A stretch of 64,000 nt of DNA. Origin: Microbacterium telephonicum (GTDB taxonomy: Bacteria > Actinomycetota > Actinomycetes > Actinomycetales > Microbacteriaceae). The translations under genes and the position numbers were made by a program. The stretch lies in contig NZ_RCDB01000004.1 in NCBI RefSeq assembly GCF_003651225.1, positions 1 through 64,000 of the forward strand, in the 5' to 3' direction. Positions 36,551 to 44,803 of this stretch are shown here, one piece after another; position 1 is the first letter of the stretch, and every line of letters begins with the position of its first letter. The notes under the pieces were generated by a model. The model had not been told where the DNA came from. It did not search any database and saw only the letters and a program-made list of their open reading frames with translations.

Positions 36551-37867
36551 ATGAAGACCAAGCGCATCCTCGCGGCGGGGGCAGGCGTCATCGTCGCCGC
36601 ACTCGCGCTCGCCGGATGTTCCGGTGGTGGGTCGGGCGACAGCACCGGTTCCGCCCAGACGGACTCGGGCGGGAAGATCACGGTGTGGGTCGATCCGCCC
36701 CGCGTGCCCGCCGCGGAAGCCTTCAAGGAGGCCTACCCCGACATCGAGATCGACATCGTCCAGATCGACGGCACCGTCGGCGGCAAGACCGTCAAGCAGT
36801 CGTTCGCGAACTTCGACGCCGCCGGCTCGGGCTGGCCCGATGCGATCTTCTTCCCGTCGAACGACGACATCGCGTGGGCGACCAACTCGACCAGCAACTA
36901 CGCGGCCGACCTGACCGACCTCCTCCCCGACGTCATCGAGGGATACGACCCCGCGGTGCTCTCGTTCTGCGACATCGACGGCAAGATCCGATGCCTGCGC
37001 AACGACGCCGCGCCCGACGTCTTCTGGTACAACAAGGCGTTCTTCGACGAGAACGGCTACACCCTGCCGACGACGTGGGAGGAGTACGGCGACCTCGCCG
37101 TCACGATCGCGACCGAGCACCCCGGAAAGATCAGCGGTTTCCTCGGTGACGCGTACGCGATCAACCGCTACCTGCAGGGCTCGGGCTGCCCGACCAACGA
37201 CCGGGTGTCCGAGACCGAGGCGCACATCGACATGAGCGACCCGACGTGCGTGCGCGCGACCGAACTGATGTCGAAGATGTACGACGCGGGTGCACTGAGC
37301 ACCCAGGGCATCTTCGACGGCGACGCCGCCGATGCGGGCAAGAACCTCGTCATGAGCCCCGGAGCGGTGTGGTGGGGCAACTACCTCTTCCGTGACACCT
37401 GGCAGATCCCCGCCGGTCAGATGAGCGCCGTCGCCCCGCTGGCCTGGGACGGCGAGTCCGACCCGTCCACCGGGAACGAGGGTGGCGGTCTGTGGGGTGT
37501 CTCGTCGCACATCACCGGCAAGCAGCTCGAGAACACGCTCACGTTCGCGACGTTCGTCGCCACCGACCCTCGCTGGCAGGTCGACCTGTCGACGGGTCTT
37601 CCCGGCTACGGCCCGGTGCAGGATGCCTGGCTCGCCAAGATCGAGGCGGACGCCTACTTCGCCGACATCCCCGCCGTGCAGCAGGCCTTCAAGGACGCCG
37701 CTTCCGCCGTGAACCCGTACTCGTACATGCTGTACGACACGGGCTCGGTCTGGACCGAGACCGTCAGCCCGACCCTCATCGGCGGCGGCACGGTCGAAGA
37801 CGCGATCGCCAAGTTCGGCGAAGAGCTCACCAACCAGGCGAAGTCGGTCGGATACACCGTCAACTGA
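36551..37867 (+). CDS. sugar ABC transporter substrate-binding lipoprotein (importer 1)
   Basis: This 438-aa family-1 binding protein has a signal peptide with lipobox LAGC (C23). The mature protein shows KITVWVDPPRVPAAEAFKEAYPDIEI and PDVFWYNKAFFDENGYTLPTTWEEY, typical of carbohydrate binders. Four extra cysteines in the mature part (CDIDGKIRC and GCPTND...PTC) may form two disulfides. It is followed by two permeases but no ATPase. The likely ligand is a sugar or oligosaccharide feeding the fucose-type route. Confidence 0.9.
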   Translation: MKTKRILAAGAGVIVAALALAGCSGGGSGDSTGSAQTDSGGKITVWVDPPRVPAAEAFKEAYPDIEIDIVQIDGTVGGKTVKQSFANFDAAGSGWPDAIFFPSNDDIAWATNSTSNYAADLTDLLPDVIEGYDPAVLSFCDIDGKIRCLRNDAAPDVFWYNKAFFDENGYTLPTTWEEYGDLAVTIATEHPGKISGFLGDAYAINRYLQGSGCPTNDRVSETEAHIDMSDPTCVRATELMSKMYDAGALSTQGIFDGDAADAGKNLVMSPGAVWWGNYLFRDTWQIPAGQMSAVAPLAWDGESDPSTGNEGGGLWGVSSHITGKQLENTLTFATFVATDPRWQVDLSTGLPGYGPVQDAWLAKIEADAYFADIPAVQQAFKDAASAVNPYSYMLYDTGSVWTETVSPTLIGGGTVEDAIAKFGEELTNQAKSVGYTVN

Positions 37868-37931
37868 CCACGCCGCACGGGGGACGTCGCGCAGGCCGCG
37901 GCGTCCCCCGTCCCACTTCGAGGAAGAAGAC

Positions 37932-38906
37932 ATGTCGACGACGCTGACCGAAGCGGTCATCACCGCCCCCCGGCGGGGCTCCCATCACAAGCCTCCTCGG
38001 CGCCGCGCGCCGCACCGCGCCGAGGTCCGCGGTGCCTGGGTGCTCATGGCGCCCTACATCCTGCTGTTCCTCGTGGCCGCGGCGATTCCGATCGTCTACG
38101 CGCTCTACATCTCGTTCCAGAAGCCCGCGACGCTGGTGAACCCGCAGTCCGGCTTCGGAGGCTTCGACGCGTACATCACGGCCGTCACGGACTACCGATT
38201 CGTCGACACGTTCGTGAACATCTTCACGGTCATGATCGTCTGGCTGCCGCTGATGATCCTCGTCATCGTCGGCCTCGCCCTCCTCATCCACGCCAGCCCC
38301 GGCCGGTTCGGCGGAGCCATGCGCTTCGTCTACTTCATCCCCGGCGCGTTGGCCGGCATCGCGAACTTCGTGCTGTGGGTGTACCTGCTCAACCCGAGCC
38401 AGTCGCCCATCGCGTTCCTGTGGCGCGGCGCCGGACTGGACACCCTCAAAGAGGTGACGACCACCGAGAACCTTCCGTGGATCCTCACCGCGATGCTGTT
38501 CTTCCAGGGTGTCGGCACCTGGATCGTCGTCGTCAACGGCGGACTCAACGGCATCCCCGACGAGATCTTCGAGGCCGCGTCGCTCGACGGCGCGAACGCG
38601 TGGCAGCTCGCCTGGCACGTCAAGCTCCCCCTCATCCGTCCGTGGATCGGCTACGCCGCGCTGATGAACGTCGCCTACGGGTTCCAGCTCTTCCTCGAGC
38701 CGTATCTGCTGCGACAGATCTCGGCGGGATCGGTGGATGCCGAATGGGCGCCGACCCAGCTGGGCTACGCGTTCGCGTTCACCAACCGCAACTTCCCGGC
38801 GGCCGCGGCGATGTCGGTCATCCTGCTCGTGATCACCCTCGTGATCGGCATGATCATCGTCTTCCGCAGCGGCCTGTTCGGCGACGAGAAGGAGAAGGCG
38901 CGATGA
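37932..38906 (+). CDS. sugar ABC transporter permease (importer 1, MalF-type)
   Basis: This 324-aa membrane protein has six predicted membrane segments and the EAA loop EAASLDGANAWQLAWHVKLPLI that docks the ATPase. The 35-residue N-terminus is basic and cytoplasmic. It starts 64 bp after the binding protein and overlaps the second permease by ATGA. Confidence 0.9.
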   Translation: MSTTLTEAVITAPRRGSHHKPPRRRAPHRAEVRGAWVLMAPYILLFLVAAAIPIVYALYISFQKPATLVNPQSGFGGFDAYITAVTDYRFVDTFVNIFTVMIVWLPLMILVIVGLALLIHASPGRFGGAMRFVYFIPGALAGIANFVLWVYLLNPSQSPIAFLWRGAGLDTLKEVTTTENLPWILTAMLFFQGVGTWIVVVNGGLNGIPDEIFEAASLDGANAWQLAWHVKLPLIRPWIGYAALMNVAYGFQLFLEPYLLRQISAGSVDAEWAPTQLGYAFAFTNRNFPAAAAMSVILLVITLVIGMIIVFRSGLFGDEKEKAR

Positions 38907-39841
38907 GCACCACCAACGTCGAGACGCTCCGTCCCGTCGGATCCCGCCGCTGGGGCATGGGGCGCATCGCGCGCGTCACGGTGATGCTCGTCGTCGCCGG
39001 CATGTTCATCATCCCGATCGTCGGGTTCATCGCCATGGCGTTCCGCGATCAGGATGCCGTCGCCGCCGGGTCGGACGGCTGGCTCGGCCTGGGCGGATTG
39101 TCGTGGGACAACGTCGTCTACAGCTGGAGCCAGATCACGGGATTCGGTCCCGGTGGCGGTGGACTCTTCCAGCGCTGGATCCTCAACTCCCTCATCCTCG
39201 CGATCGTCGGGGGCGTGCTCGCCCTCGTCGCCGCGATGCCGGCCGGCTACGCGTTGGCGCGATTGCGGTTCGGCTCGCGCCGGTTCTGGCTCTTCGCGAC
39301 GCTGCTCGCGATGGTCATGCCGAACACCGTGCTCGTCATCCCGCTGTTCCTCGAGGTCAACGCGATCGGCGCCGTGGGTCAGCTCTGGCCCGTCGCGGTG
39401 ATCATGGGGTTCTTCCCCTTCGGGGTCTACCTCGCCTACATCCACTTCATGACGACGATGCCGCCCGAGCTGGTCGAAGCCGCCCGCATCGACGGGCTCG
39501 GAGAGATCCAGACGTTCCTGCAGGTCGCCCTCCCGATCTCGAAGCAGGCGGTCGCGCTCGTGGCGTTCTTCTCGTTCGTCGCGAACTGGACGAACTTCTT
39601 CCTGCCGCTGGCGCTGCTGACCTCCAACCAGCAGAACAAGACCATCTCCATCGGCATCCAGGAGCTCATCGGCGCGAGCCCGCTGTTCAACGCGACCGTC
39701 GCCGCCGGGCTCGACGTCAAGCTGTACATGCCGCAGCTGGCTCTCGCGACCGTGATCTCGATGATCCCGCTGCTCATCGTCTTCCTGGGCGCCCAACGGT
39801 TCCTGATCCGGGGGCAGACGGTCGGGGCGGTGAAGGGTTGA
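38903..39841 (+). CDS. sugar ABC transporter permease (importer 1, MalG-type)
   Basis: This 312-aa membrane protein has six predicted membrane segments and the EAA loop VEAARIDGLGEIQTFLQVALPI. It ends with the short basic tail usual for MalG-type subunits. Its stop codon overlaps the TTG start of the next gene. Confidence 0.9.
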   Translation: MSTTNVETLRPVGSRRWGMGRIARVTVMLVVAGMFIIPIVGFIAMAFRDQDAVAAGSDGWLGLGGLSWDNVVYSWSQITGFGPGGGGLFQRWILNSLILAIVGGVLALVAAMPAGYALARLRFGSRRFWLFATLLAMVMPNTVLVIPLFLEVNAIGAVGQLWPVAVIMGFFPFGVYLAYIHFMTTMPPELVEAARIDGLGEIQTFLQVALPISKQAVALVAFFSFVANWTNFFLPLALLTSNQQNKTISIGIQELIGASPLFNATVAAGLDVKLYMPQLALATVISMIPLLIVFLGAQRFLIRGQTVGAVKG

Positions 39842-40950
39842 GCGGGGCGCCCGACCGTCCCGAACGGCATCCCGCGGCGGCGTACACGATCGCCCCGCCG
39901 GTCGCCCCGCGCCCGATCGTCGTCATCGGCGCCGGCGGCATCGTCCGGGATGCGCACCTGCCGGCCTACCGCAAGGCCGGCTTCCCGGTGTGGGGGATCG
40001 TCGACAGGGCGCGTCCGCGCGCAGACGCGCTGGCCGCCGAGTACGGGATCGAGCACGTGTTCGAAGACGTCGCGTCGGCGGTCGCCGCGGCGCCGTCCGA
40101 CGCCGTCTACGACATCGCGATCATGCCCGAGCAGTTCCCCGCCGTGCTCGCCGCGCTGCCCGACGGTGCCGGCGCGCTGATCCAGAAGCCGCTCGGGCGC
40201 ACGCTCGCCGAAGGCGTCGCGTTGCGCGACTTGTGCCGACGGAAGGGGCTCGCCGCCGCCGTCAATACACAGCTGCGCTTCGCGCCGTACGTCGCGGAGG
40301 CGCGTCGACTCATCGCGGCCGGCGCCATCGGCGACGTGTACGACATGGCGATCCGCGTGCGCGTCGACACCCCCTGGCACCTGTTCCCCGTCGTCGGCCT
40401 CGAGCGACTCGAGATCACGATGCACAGCGTCCACTACCTCGACCTCGTGCGCTCGTTCTTCGGTGACCCGGATGCCGTCAGCGCCGTGACGCTGCCCCAC
40501 CCGCTCAAGCCCGAGATCGCGAGCACCCGGTCGACGATCCTGCTGCGCTACCGCGACCGCCCGCTGCGGGTCACGATCGACACCGATCACGACCACGCGT
40601 TCGGGCCCGGGCACGAGGAGAGCTCCATCATGTGGCAGGGCACGGAGGGTGCGCTCCGCGCCCAGATGGGTCTCCTGCTGGACTATCCGACCGGCGGGGC
40701 GGACGCGCTCGAGATCGTGCGCCTCGATGAGAAGGAGCTGGGGTGGCGGGACGTCCCGTTCGAGGGGACGTGGTTCCCCGACGCCTTCATCGGGTCGATG
40801 GGCGCCGTCCAGCGGTTCCTCGACGGATCGGTGCCCGACCTCCCGATCGCCGTCGAGGACGTGCTGCACACGATGGCGGTCGTCGAGGCCGCCTACACCT
40901 CGCAGGACGTCGAGGGCGTGCCTGTCCGCATCCCGGAGATGAGCGAATGA
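39838..40950 (+). CDS. Gfo/Idh/MocA-family sugar oxidoreductase
   Basis: This is a 370-aa protein with the Rossmann motif VIGAGGIVRDAHLPAY and the family lysine in the EKP-like LIQKPLGRT. Such enzymes oxidise sugars or cyclitols with NAD(P)+. The start is a TTG that shares TTGA with the permease stop; no ATG or GTG lies before the conserved part, so coupling must drive its translation. It sits between an importer and a mutarotase and could be a second aldose dehydrogenase. The substrate is not known. Confidence 0.8.
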   Translation: MSGAPDRPERHPAAAYTIAPPVAPRPIVVIGAGGIVRDAHLPAYRKAGFPVWGIVDRARPRADALAAEYGIEHVFEDVASAVAAAPSDAVYDIAIMPEQFPAVLAALPDGAGALIQKPLGRTLAEGVALRDLCRRKGLAAAVNTQLRFAPYVAEARRLIAAGAIGDVYDMAIRVRVDTPWHLFPVVGLERLEITMHSVHYLDLVRSFFGDPDAVSAVTLPHPLKPEIASTRSTILLRYRDRPLRVTIDTDHDHAFGPGHEESSIMWQGTEGALRAQMGLLLDYPTGGADALEIVRLDEKELGWRDVPFEGTWFPDAFIGSMGAVQRFLDGSVPDLPIAVEDVLHTMAVVEAAYTSQDVEGVPVRIPEMSE

Positions 40951-41270
40951 AGCGTGTTGCATCCGTCATCGGCCTGCCGGCCGAGAACCGTGACGAGTAC
41001 GAGCGGTATCACGCCGCGGTCTGGCCCGGAGTACTCGCACGACTGACGGCGAGCAACATCCGCAACTACTCCATCTATCGGTTCGGGGAGCTGCTCTTCT
41101 CGTACTTCGAGTACGTCGGGGACGATTACGAAGCCGACATGGCCGCGATCGCCGCGGACCCCGAGACCCAGCGGTGGTGGGCCGTGCAGGAGCCTCTGCA
41201 GCGTCCGTTCGACGATCGCGCCGACGGGGAGTGGTGGTCGGAGATCCCGGAGATCTTCCACCACGGCTGA
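40947..41270 (+). CDS. L-rhamnose/L-fucose mutarotase family protein
   Basis: This 107-aa protein has the RhaM-type dimeric barrel. Recognisable parts are the histidine in YERYHAAVWPGVL, IRNYSIYRFGELLFSYFEYVG and the C-terminal tryptophan pair QRWWAVQEPLQ. The family interconverts sugar anomers, preparing the ring form that the dehydrogenase uses. It overlaps the Gfo/Idh gene by ATGA and is the last gene of the importer 1 operon. Confidence 0.9.
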   Translation: MKRVASVIGLPAENRDEYERYHAAVWPGVLARLTASNIRNYSIYRFGELLFSYFEYVGDDYEADMAAIAADPETQRWWAVQEPLQRPFDDRADGEWWSEIPEIFHHG

Positions 41271-41301
41271 GTACTGCCTGCGCAAATCCGCCCGCGTCGA
41301 T

Positions 41302-41332
41302 CAAACGATTGCTCATAGGTCACATGTATGAT
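41302..41332 (+). promoter_or_regulatory. importer 2 promoter with LacI-type operator
   Basis: CAAACGATTG (41302-41311), flanked by GAT and CTC as at the other sites, is followed by TATGAT (41327-41332), a likely -10. The operator covers the -35 area. ATGTATGATCTAATG here contains an ATGTATG half-site like the palindrome at 53921. The 131-bp gap contains no gene. Confidence 0.62.
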
Positions 41333-41401
41333 CTAATGAGTTCAGGGTCGCCCGGGGAGGCGGCTCGTCGTCAACGAAGTCGACCGAGAAAGGCTCTGTC
41401 C

Positions 41402-42760
41402 ATGGCCGCACAGCAGCGCAGACACGTCACCCGCACACTGGGTGCCGGCATCGCCCTCATCGGGCTCATCGCCCTCACCGCGTGCTCCGGAGGCGGTGGG
41501 GAGGTCAACAGCGACTACGGGTTCGCCACCGCCGAGCAGACCGCCGACAGCGCCATCACGGTGTGGGTGGACGCCGCGCGCGAACCGATCGCGAAGGCGT
41601 TCGAGGCCGACAACCCCGACGTGAAGATCAACATCGAGACCTACGACGGCAACGCCGGAGGCTCCGGGTCGTTCCAGACCAAGGTCGCCCTGTTCGACCA
41701 GTCCGGCGAGGGCTGGCCCGATGTCGTCTTCTCGACGCAGACCAACGACGCGTCGTGGGCGGCGAAGGAGACCAACGGCGTGCAGGCGTTCGCCGCCCCG
41801 CTCGACAAGGGCTTCCTCGACCAGGACTTCCTCGACGGCTTCACCTCCGGCGCCAACGACCCGATGACCGTCGACGGCTCCGTGTACGGCCTGCGCAACG
41901 ACCTCGCGCCCGTCGTGCTCTGGTACAACCAGAAGCTGCTCGACGAGTTCGGCTACGACATCCCGCAGACGTGGGAGGACTACCAGGCCCTCGGCGACAA
42001 GCTCGCCGCCGAGCACCCGGGCTACATCCTCGGCTCGGTCGGCGACTCGTTCGTCGGCACCTACGTCTACTACTGGGGGGCGCAGGCTCCGATCTTCCAG
42101 CTCGACGGCAACACGTTCAGCTCCGACTTCGACGACGAGCACTCCGTCGCGATGACCGACATGCTCGACCACATGGTCGGCAACGGCACCCTCGTGCAGG
42201 ACAGCGTCTTCAGCGCCGGGTTCGTCGAGAACTACGCCGACAAGATCGTCGCGATGCCCGGCCCGGCCTGGTACTCGGGGGCGCTGTTCCAGAACCCCGA
42301 CAGCCTGAACATCCCCGCCGGTGAGATCGGCGCCGCCGACCCGCTCTACTGGGACGGCCAGGACGAGGTCACCGGCAACGTCGGCGGCGGCGTCTGGTAC
42401 GCCTCCAGCCACTCCGCCAACCTCGAGGCCGTGAAGACCTTCCTCGAGTACGTCATCTCTTCCGAGAAGGCGGTCGAGCTCGCTTCGGGTCTGCCCGCGT
42501 ACGCCGACGCCGCCTCGCAGTGGCTCGACACGCAGGCCTCGAGCGGATACTACGACGGCGACTTCAAGGCGGCGGTCGAGAAGGCCGCCGGCAGCGTCTG
42601 GAGCGGTTGGGGCTTCCCCAGCTTCAGCCCTGAGACCGCGTACGCCGCGGTCGTCGTCCCCGGACTCGCCGCGGGCAAGTCGATCGCCGACGTCGTCCCC
42701 GACTGGCACACGCAGATCCTCAACGAGGCGCAGGTGCAGGGGTACGAGACCGCCGAGTAA
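41402..42760 (+). CDS. sugar ABC transporter substrate-binding lipoprotein (importer 2)
   Basis: This 452-aa family-1 binding protein has lipobox LTAC (C28). Its opening TVWVDAAREPIAKAFEADNPDVKI and the central VLWYNQKLLDEFGYDIPQTWEDY show it is a distant paralogue of the importer 1 binding protein. It lacks the extra cysteines of that protein. No ATPase gene follows. The ATG at 41402 follows GAAAGG by 9 nt; longer in-frame starts have no signal-peptide logic. Confidence 0.9.
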   Translation: MAAQQRRHVTRTLGAGIALIGLIALTACSGGGGEVNSDYGFATAEQTADSAITVWVDAAREPIAKAFEADNPDVKINIETYDGNAGGSGSFQTKVALFDQSGEGWPDVVFSTQTNDASWAAKETNGVQAFAAPLDKGFLDQDFLDGFTSGANDPMTVDGSVYGLRNDLAPVVLWYNQKLLDEFGYDIPQTWEDYQALGDKLAAEHPGYILGSVGDSFVGTYVYYWGAQAPIFQLDGNTFSSDFDDEHSVAMTDMLDHMVGNGTLVQDSVFSAGFVENYADKIVAMPGPAWYSGALFQNPDSLNIPAGEIGAADPLYWDGQDEVTGNVGGGVWYASSHSANLEAVKTFLEYVISSEKAVELASGLPAYADAASQWLDTQASSGYYDGDFKAAVEKAAGSVWSGWGFPSFSPETAYAAVVVPGLAAGKSIADVVPDWHTQILNEAQVQGYETAE

Positions 42761-42847
42761 TCGAGTGGCATCCGCCGCTCCCAGCCGCACAGACAGGGCA
42801 CGATCATCGCCACGACAGCGCAGCTGACGGCCCCCGCCGTCGGTCCT

Positions 42848-43747
42848 TTGAAGGGCCGACGGCGGGAGACCCGTCGCACCCGACCCGACCGCAGCCAGGC
42901 CCGCATCGGCTACGTCTTCGTCAGCGGGTACACGATCCTCCTCCTCGCGTTCGGCCTCGTCCCGACGCTGTACGCGGTCTTCCTGGCCTTCACGAAGAAC
43001 GGCGCCTTCGCCGGCATCGACAACTTCGTCAAGGTGTTCGGCGACTACCGGTTCTGGCCGGCCGTGCAGCACGTGGCGGTCTACCTCGTGGTGTGGCTCG
43101 TCTCGCTGACCCTCTTCGTCGTGCTGCTGGCCCTCATCGTCCACGCGGTGCGTCGGCGGTGGGTGTCGGCATCCGTCCGCTTCCTCTACTACATCCCCGG
43201 CGCCCTCGCCGGCGCGTCCAGCGTGATGCTGTGGCTGTTCCTGCTCGACCCCACCGTCAGCCCCGTCGCCGGCGTGCTGCGCGCGTTCGGGTTCGAGACC
43301 TTCGTGCAGGTCGTCTCCGTCGACAACCTGCCCGTCATCTTCACCCTCATCGCGTTCTGGGCGGGCGCCGGCGGGTGGATCATCATCCTGTACGGCGCCC
43401 TGAACAACATCCCCGAAGAGGTGATGGAGGCCGCCCGCATCGACGGTGCCGGACCGATCGCGACCGCATGGCACATCCAGATCCCGCTGATGCGCAAATG
43501 GATCTCGTACATGGTCGTCATGTCGCTGGCCGCGGGCACGCAGCTGTTCGTCGAGCCGCGCGTGCTCTCGCAGGCGTCGAAGGGCGTCGTGCCGCAGGAC
43601 TACTCCCTCAACCAGCTCGCCTACCTGTACGCGTTCCGCCAGAACGACTTCAACGGGTCGGCCGCCATCTCGCTGCTGCTGCTGACGGTCGCCGTCGTGC
43701 TGTCGGCGCTGTTCGTCTTCCGAGGAGGACTCTTTGAGCGCGACTGA
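42848..43747 (+). CDS. sugar ABC transporter permease (importer 2, MalF-type)
   Basis: This protein of at least 299 aa has six membrane segments and the EAA loop MEAARIDGAGPIATAWHIQIPLM. The start is uncertain: the frame is open back to about 42790 but has only a TTG at 42848, with no ribosome site, or rare codons such as ATC (near 42806-42811). A basic stretch KGRRRETRRTRPDRSQAR precedes the first membrane segment. An upstream non-standard start is possible. Confidence 0.82.
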   Translation: MKGRRRETRRTRPDRSQARIGYVFVSGYTILLLAFGLVPTLYAVFLAFTKNGAFAGIDNFVKVFGDYRFWPAVQHVAVYLVVWLVSLTLFVVLLALIVHAVRRRWVSASVRFLYYIPGALAGASSVMLWLFLLDPTVSPVAGVLRAFGFETFVQVVSVDNLPVIFTLIAFWAGAGGWIIILYGALNNIPEEVMEAARIDGAGPIATAWHIQIPLMRKWISYMVVMSLAAGTQLFVEPRVLSQASKGVVPQDYSLNQLAYLYAFRQNDFNGSAAISLLLLTVAVVLSALFVFRGGLFERD

Positions 43748-44687
43748 GCTCATCGTCCAGCCGACCGGCCGCAAGCCGCGCATGTACCGCGGGCGGTCGG
43801 ACGTGGCGACCGTGCATCCGAGCCCCGCCCGGTGGATCGGCCGTGTGCTCTCGTGGAGCGTCATCGGCTTCTTCCTGCTCTTCTTCGTCGTGCCGATGCT
43901 CTGGCTGCTGCTGGCGCCGACGAAGACGCCCCGGCAGCTGCTGCTGGACAACCCGTTCAGCTTCGGCGCATTCGACACGCTGCTGTCGAACTGGAACGAA
44001 CTCATGGCGTTCCAGAACGGCATCGTGTGGACGTGGCTCGGCAACGCGGCCCTGTACTCCGGCGCCGCGCTGATCCTGGCGCTCGTCGTGAGCATCCCCG
44101 CCGGCTACGCGCTGGCGCTCGTGGAGTTCCGATTCCGCAAGACGCTCCTCGCGGTGACGCTCATCATCATGCTGATCCCGAACACGGCGCTCGTGCTTCC
44201 GATCTTCCTCGAGCTCAGCGCCCTCAAACTGGTCGGGACCCCGCTGTCGGTGATCCTGCCGTTCTCGTTCTATCCGTTCGGCGTGTACCTGACCTACATC
44301 TACTTCTCGACCGCCGTCTCGCGCGACCTGCTGAACGCGGCGCGCATCGACGGCGCCGGGGAGCTGCGCGTGTTCGCCCAGGTCGCGATGCCGCTCGCAA
44401 CTCCGGTCATCGCGCTCGTCGGGTTCTTCAACCTCATCGGCAACTGGAACAACTACTTCCTGCCGTTCGTGATGGTGCCTGGCCGTCGCGCGCCGATCCA
44501 GGTGGGACTGGCGGAGCTGCTGTCGAACGTGCCCCTCTTCAACCCGACGACCGCCGGCTCGGTGACGATCGACCTGCCCGTGCTCGCGATGGCGACGATC
44601 CTGTCGGTGGCGCCCGTGCTGATCATCTTCCTGTTCTCGCAGCGCTTCCTGGTGAGCGGCCTGACCGCCGGCGGCACCAAGGAGTAA
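43734..44687 (+). CDS. sugar ABC transporter permease (importer 2, MalG-type)
   Basis: This 317-aa protein has six membrane segments and the EAA loop LNAARIDGAGELRVFAQVAMPLA. It starts with TTG, preceded by GAGGAGG at good spacing, and overlaps the first permease by 14 bp. The hydrophilic N-terminal 40 residues are unusually long for this subunit. Confidence 0.9.
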   Translation: MSATELIVQPTGRKPRMYRGRSDVATVHPSPARWIGRVLSWSVIGFFLLFFVVPMLWLLLAPTKTPRQLLLDNPFSFGAFDTLLSNWNELMAFQNGIVWTWLGNAALYSGAALILALVVSIPAGYALALVEFRFRKTLLAVTLIIMLIPNTALVLPIFLELSALKLVGTPLSVILPFSFYPFGVYLTYIYFSTAVSRDLLNAARIDGAGELRVFAQVAMPLATPVIALVGFFNLIGNWNNYFLPFVMVPGRRAPIQVGLAELLSNVPLFNPTTAGSVTIDLPVLAMATILSVAPVLIIFLFSQRFLVSGLTAGGTKE

Positions 44688-44703
44688 CCGCGCCCGGTCG
44701 GCG

Positions 44704-44782
44704 CCGAACCCACACCTCCAGGCCGAACCCACACCTCCAGCGCGGCTGGGGGATGTGGGTTCGGCCTGTGACTGTGGGTTCG
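44704..44782. terminator. nested direct/inverted repeat between convergent genes
   Basis: An 18-bp unit CCGAACCCACACCTCCAG occurs twice in direct order (44704-44721 and 44723-44740) and then in reverse complement with a one-base bulge (44746-44764). The short core TGTGGGTTCG occurs once more at 44773-44782. The four pieces can form one inner or one outer stem. It lies between importer 2 and the convergent aldehyde dehydrogenase and probably ends transcription both ways. Confidence 0.68.
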
Positions 44783-44803
44783 TCGAGACGCGGGTGCCGG
44801 GGT

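Noticed and set aside
41342..44095. 917-codon open frame opposite importer 2
   Set aside because: Antisense of a binding protein and permease whose own domains, signal peptide and membrane segments are clear.
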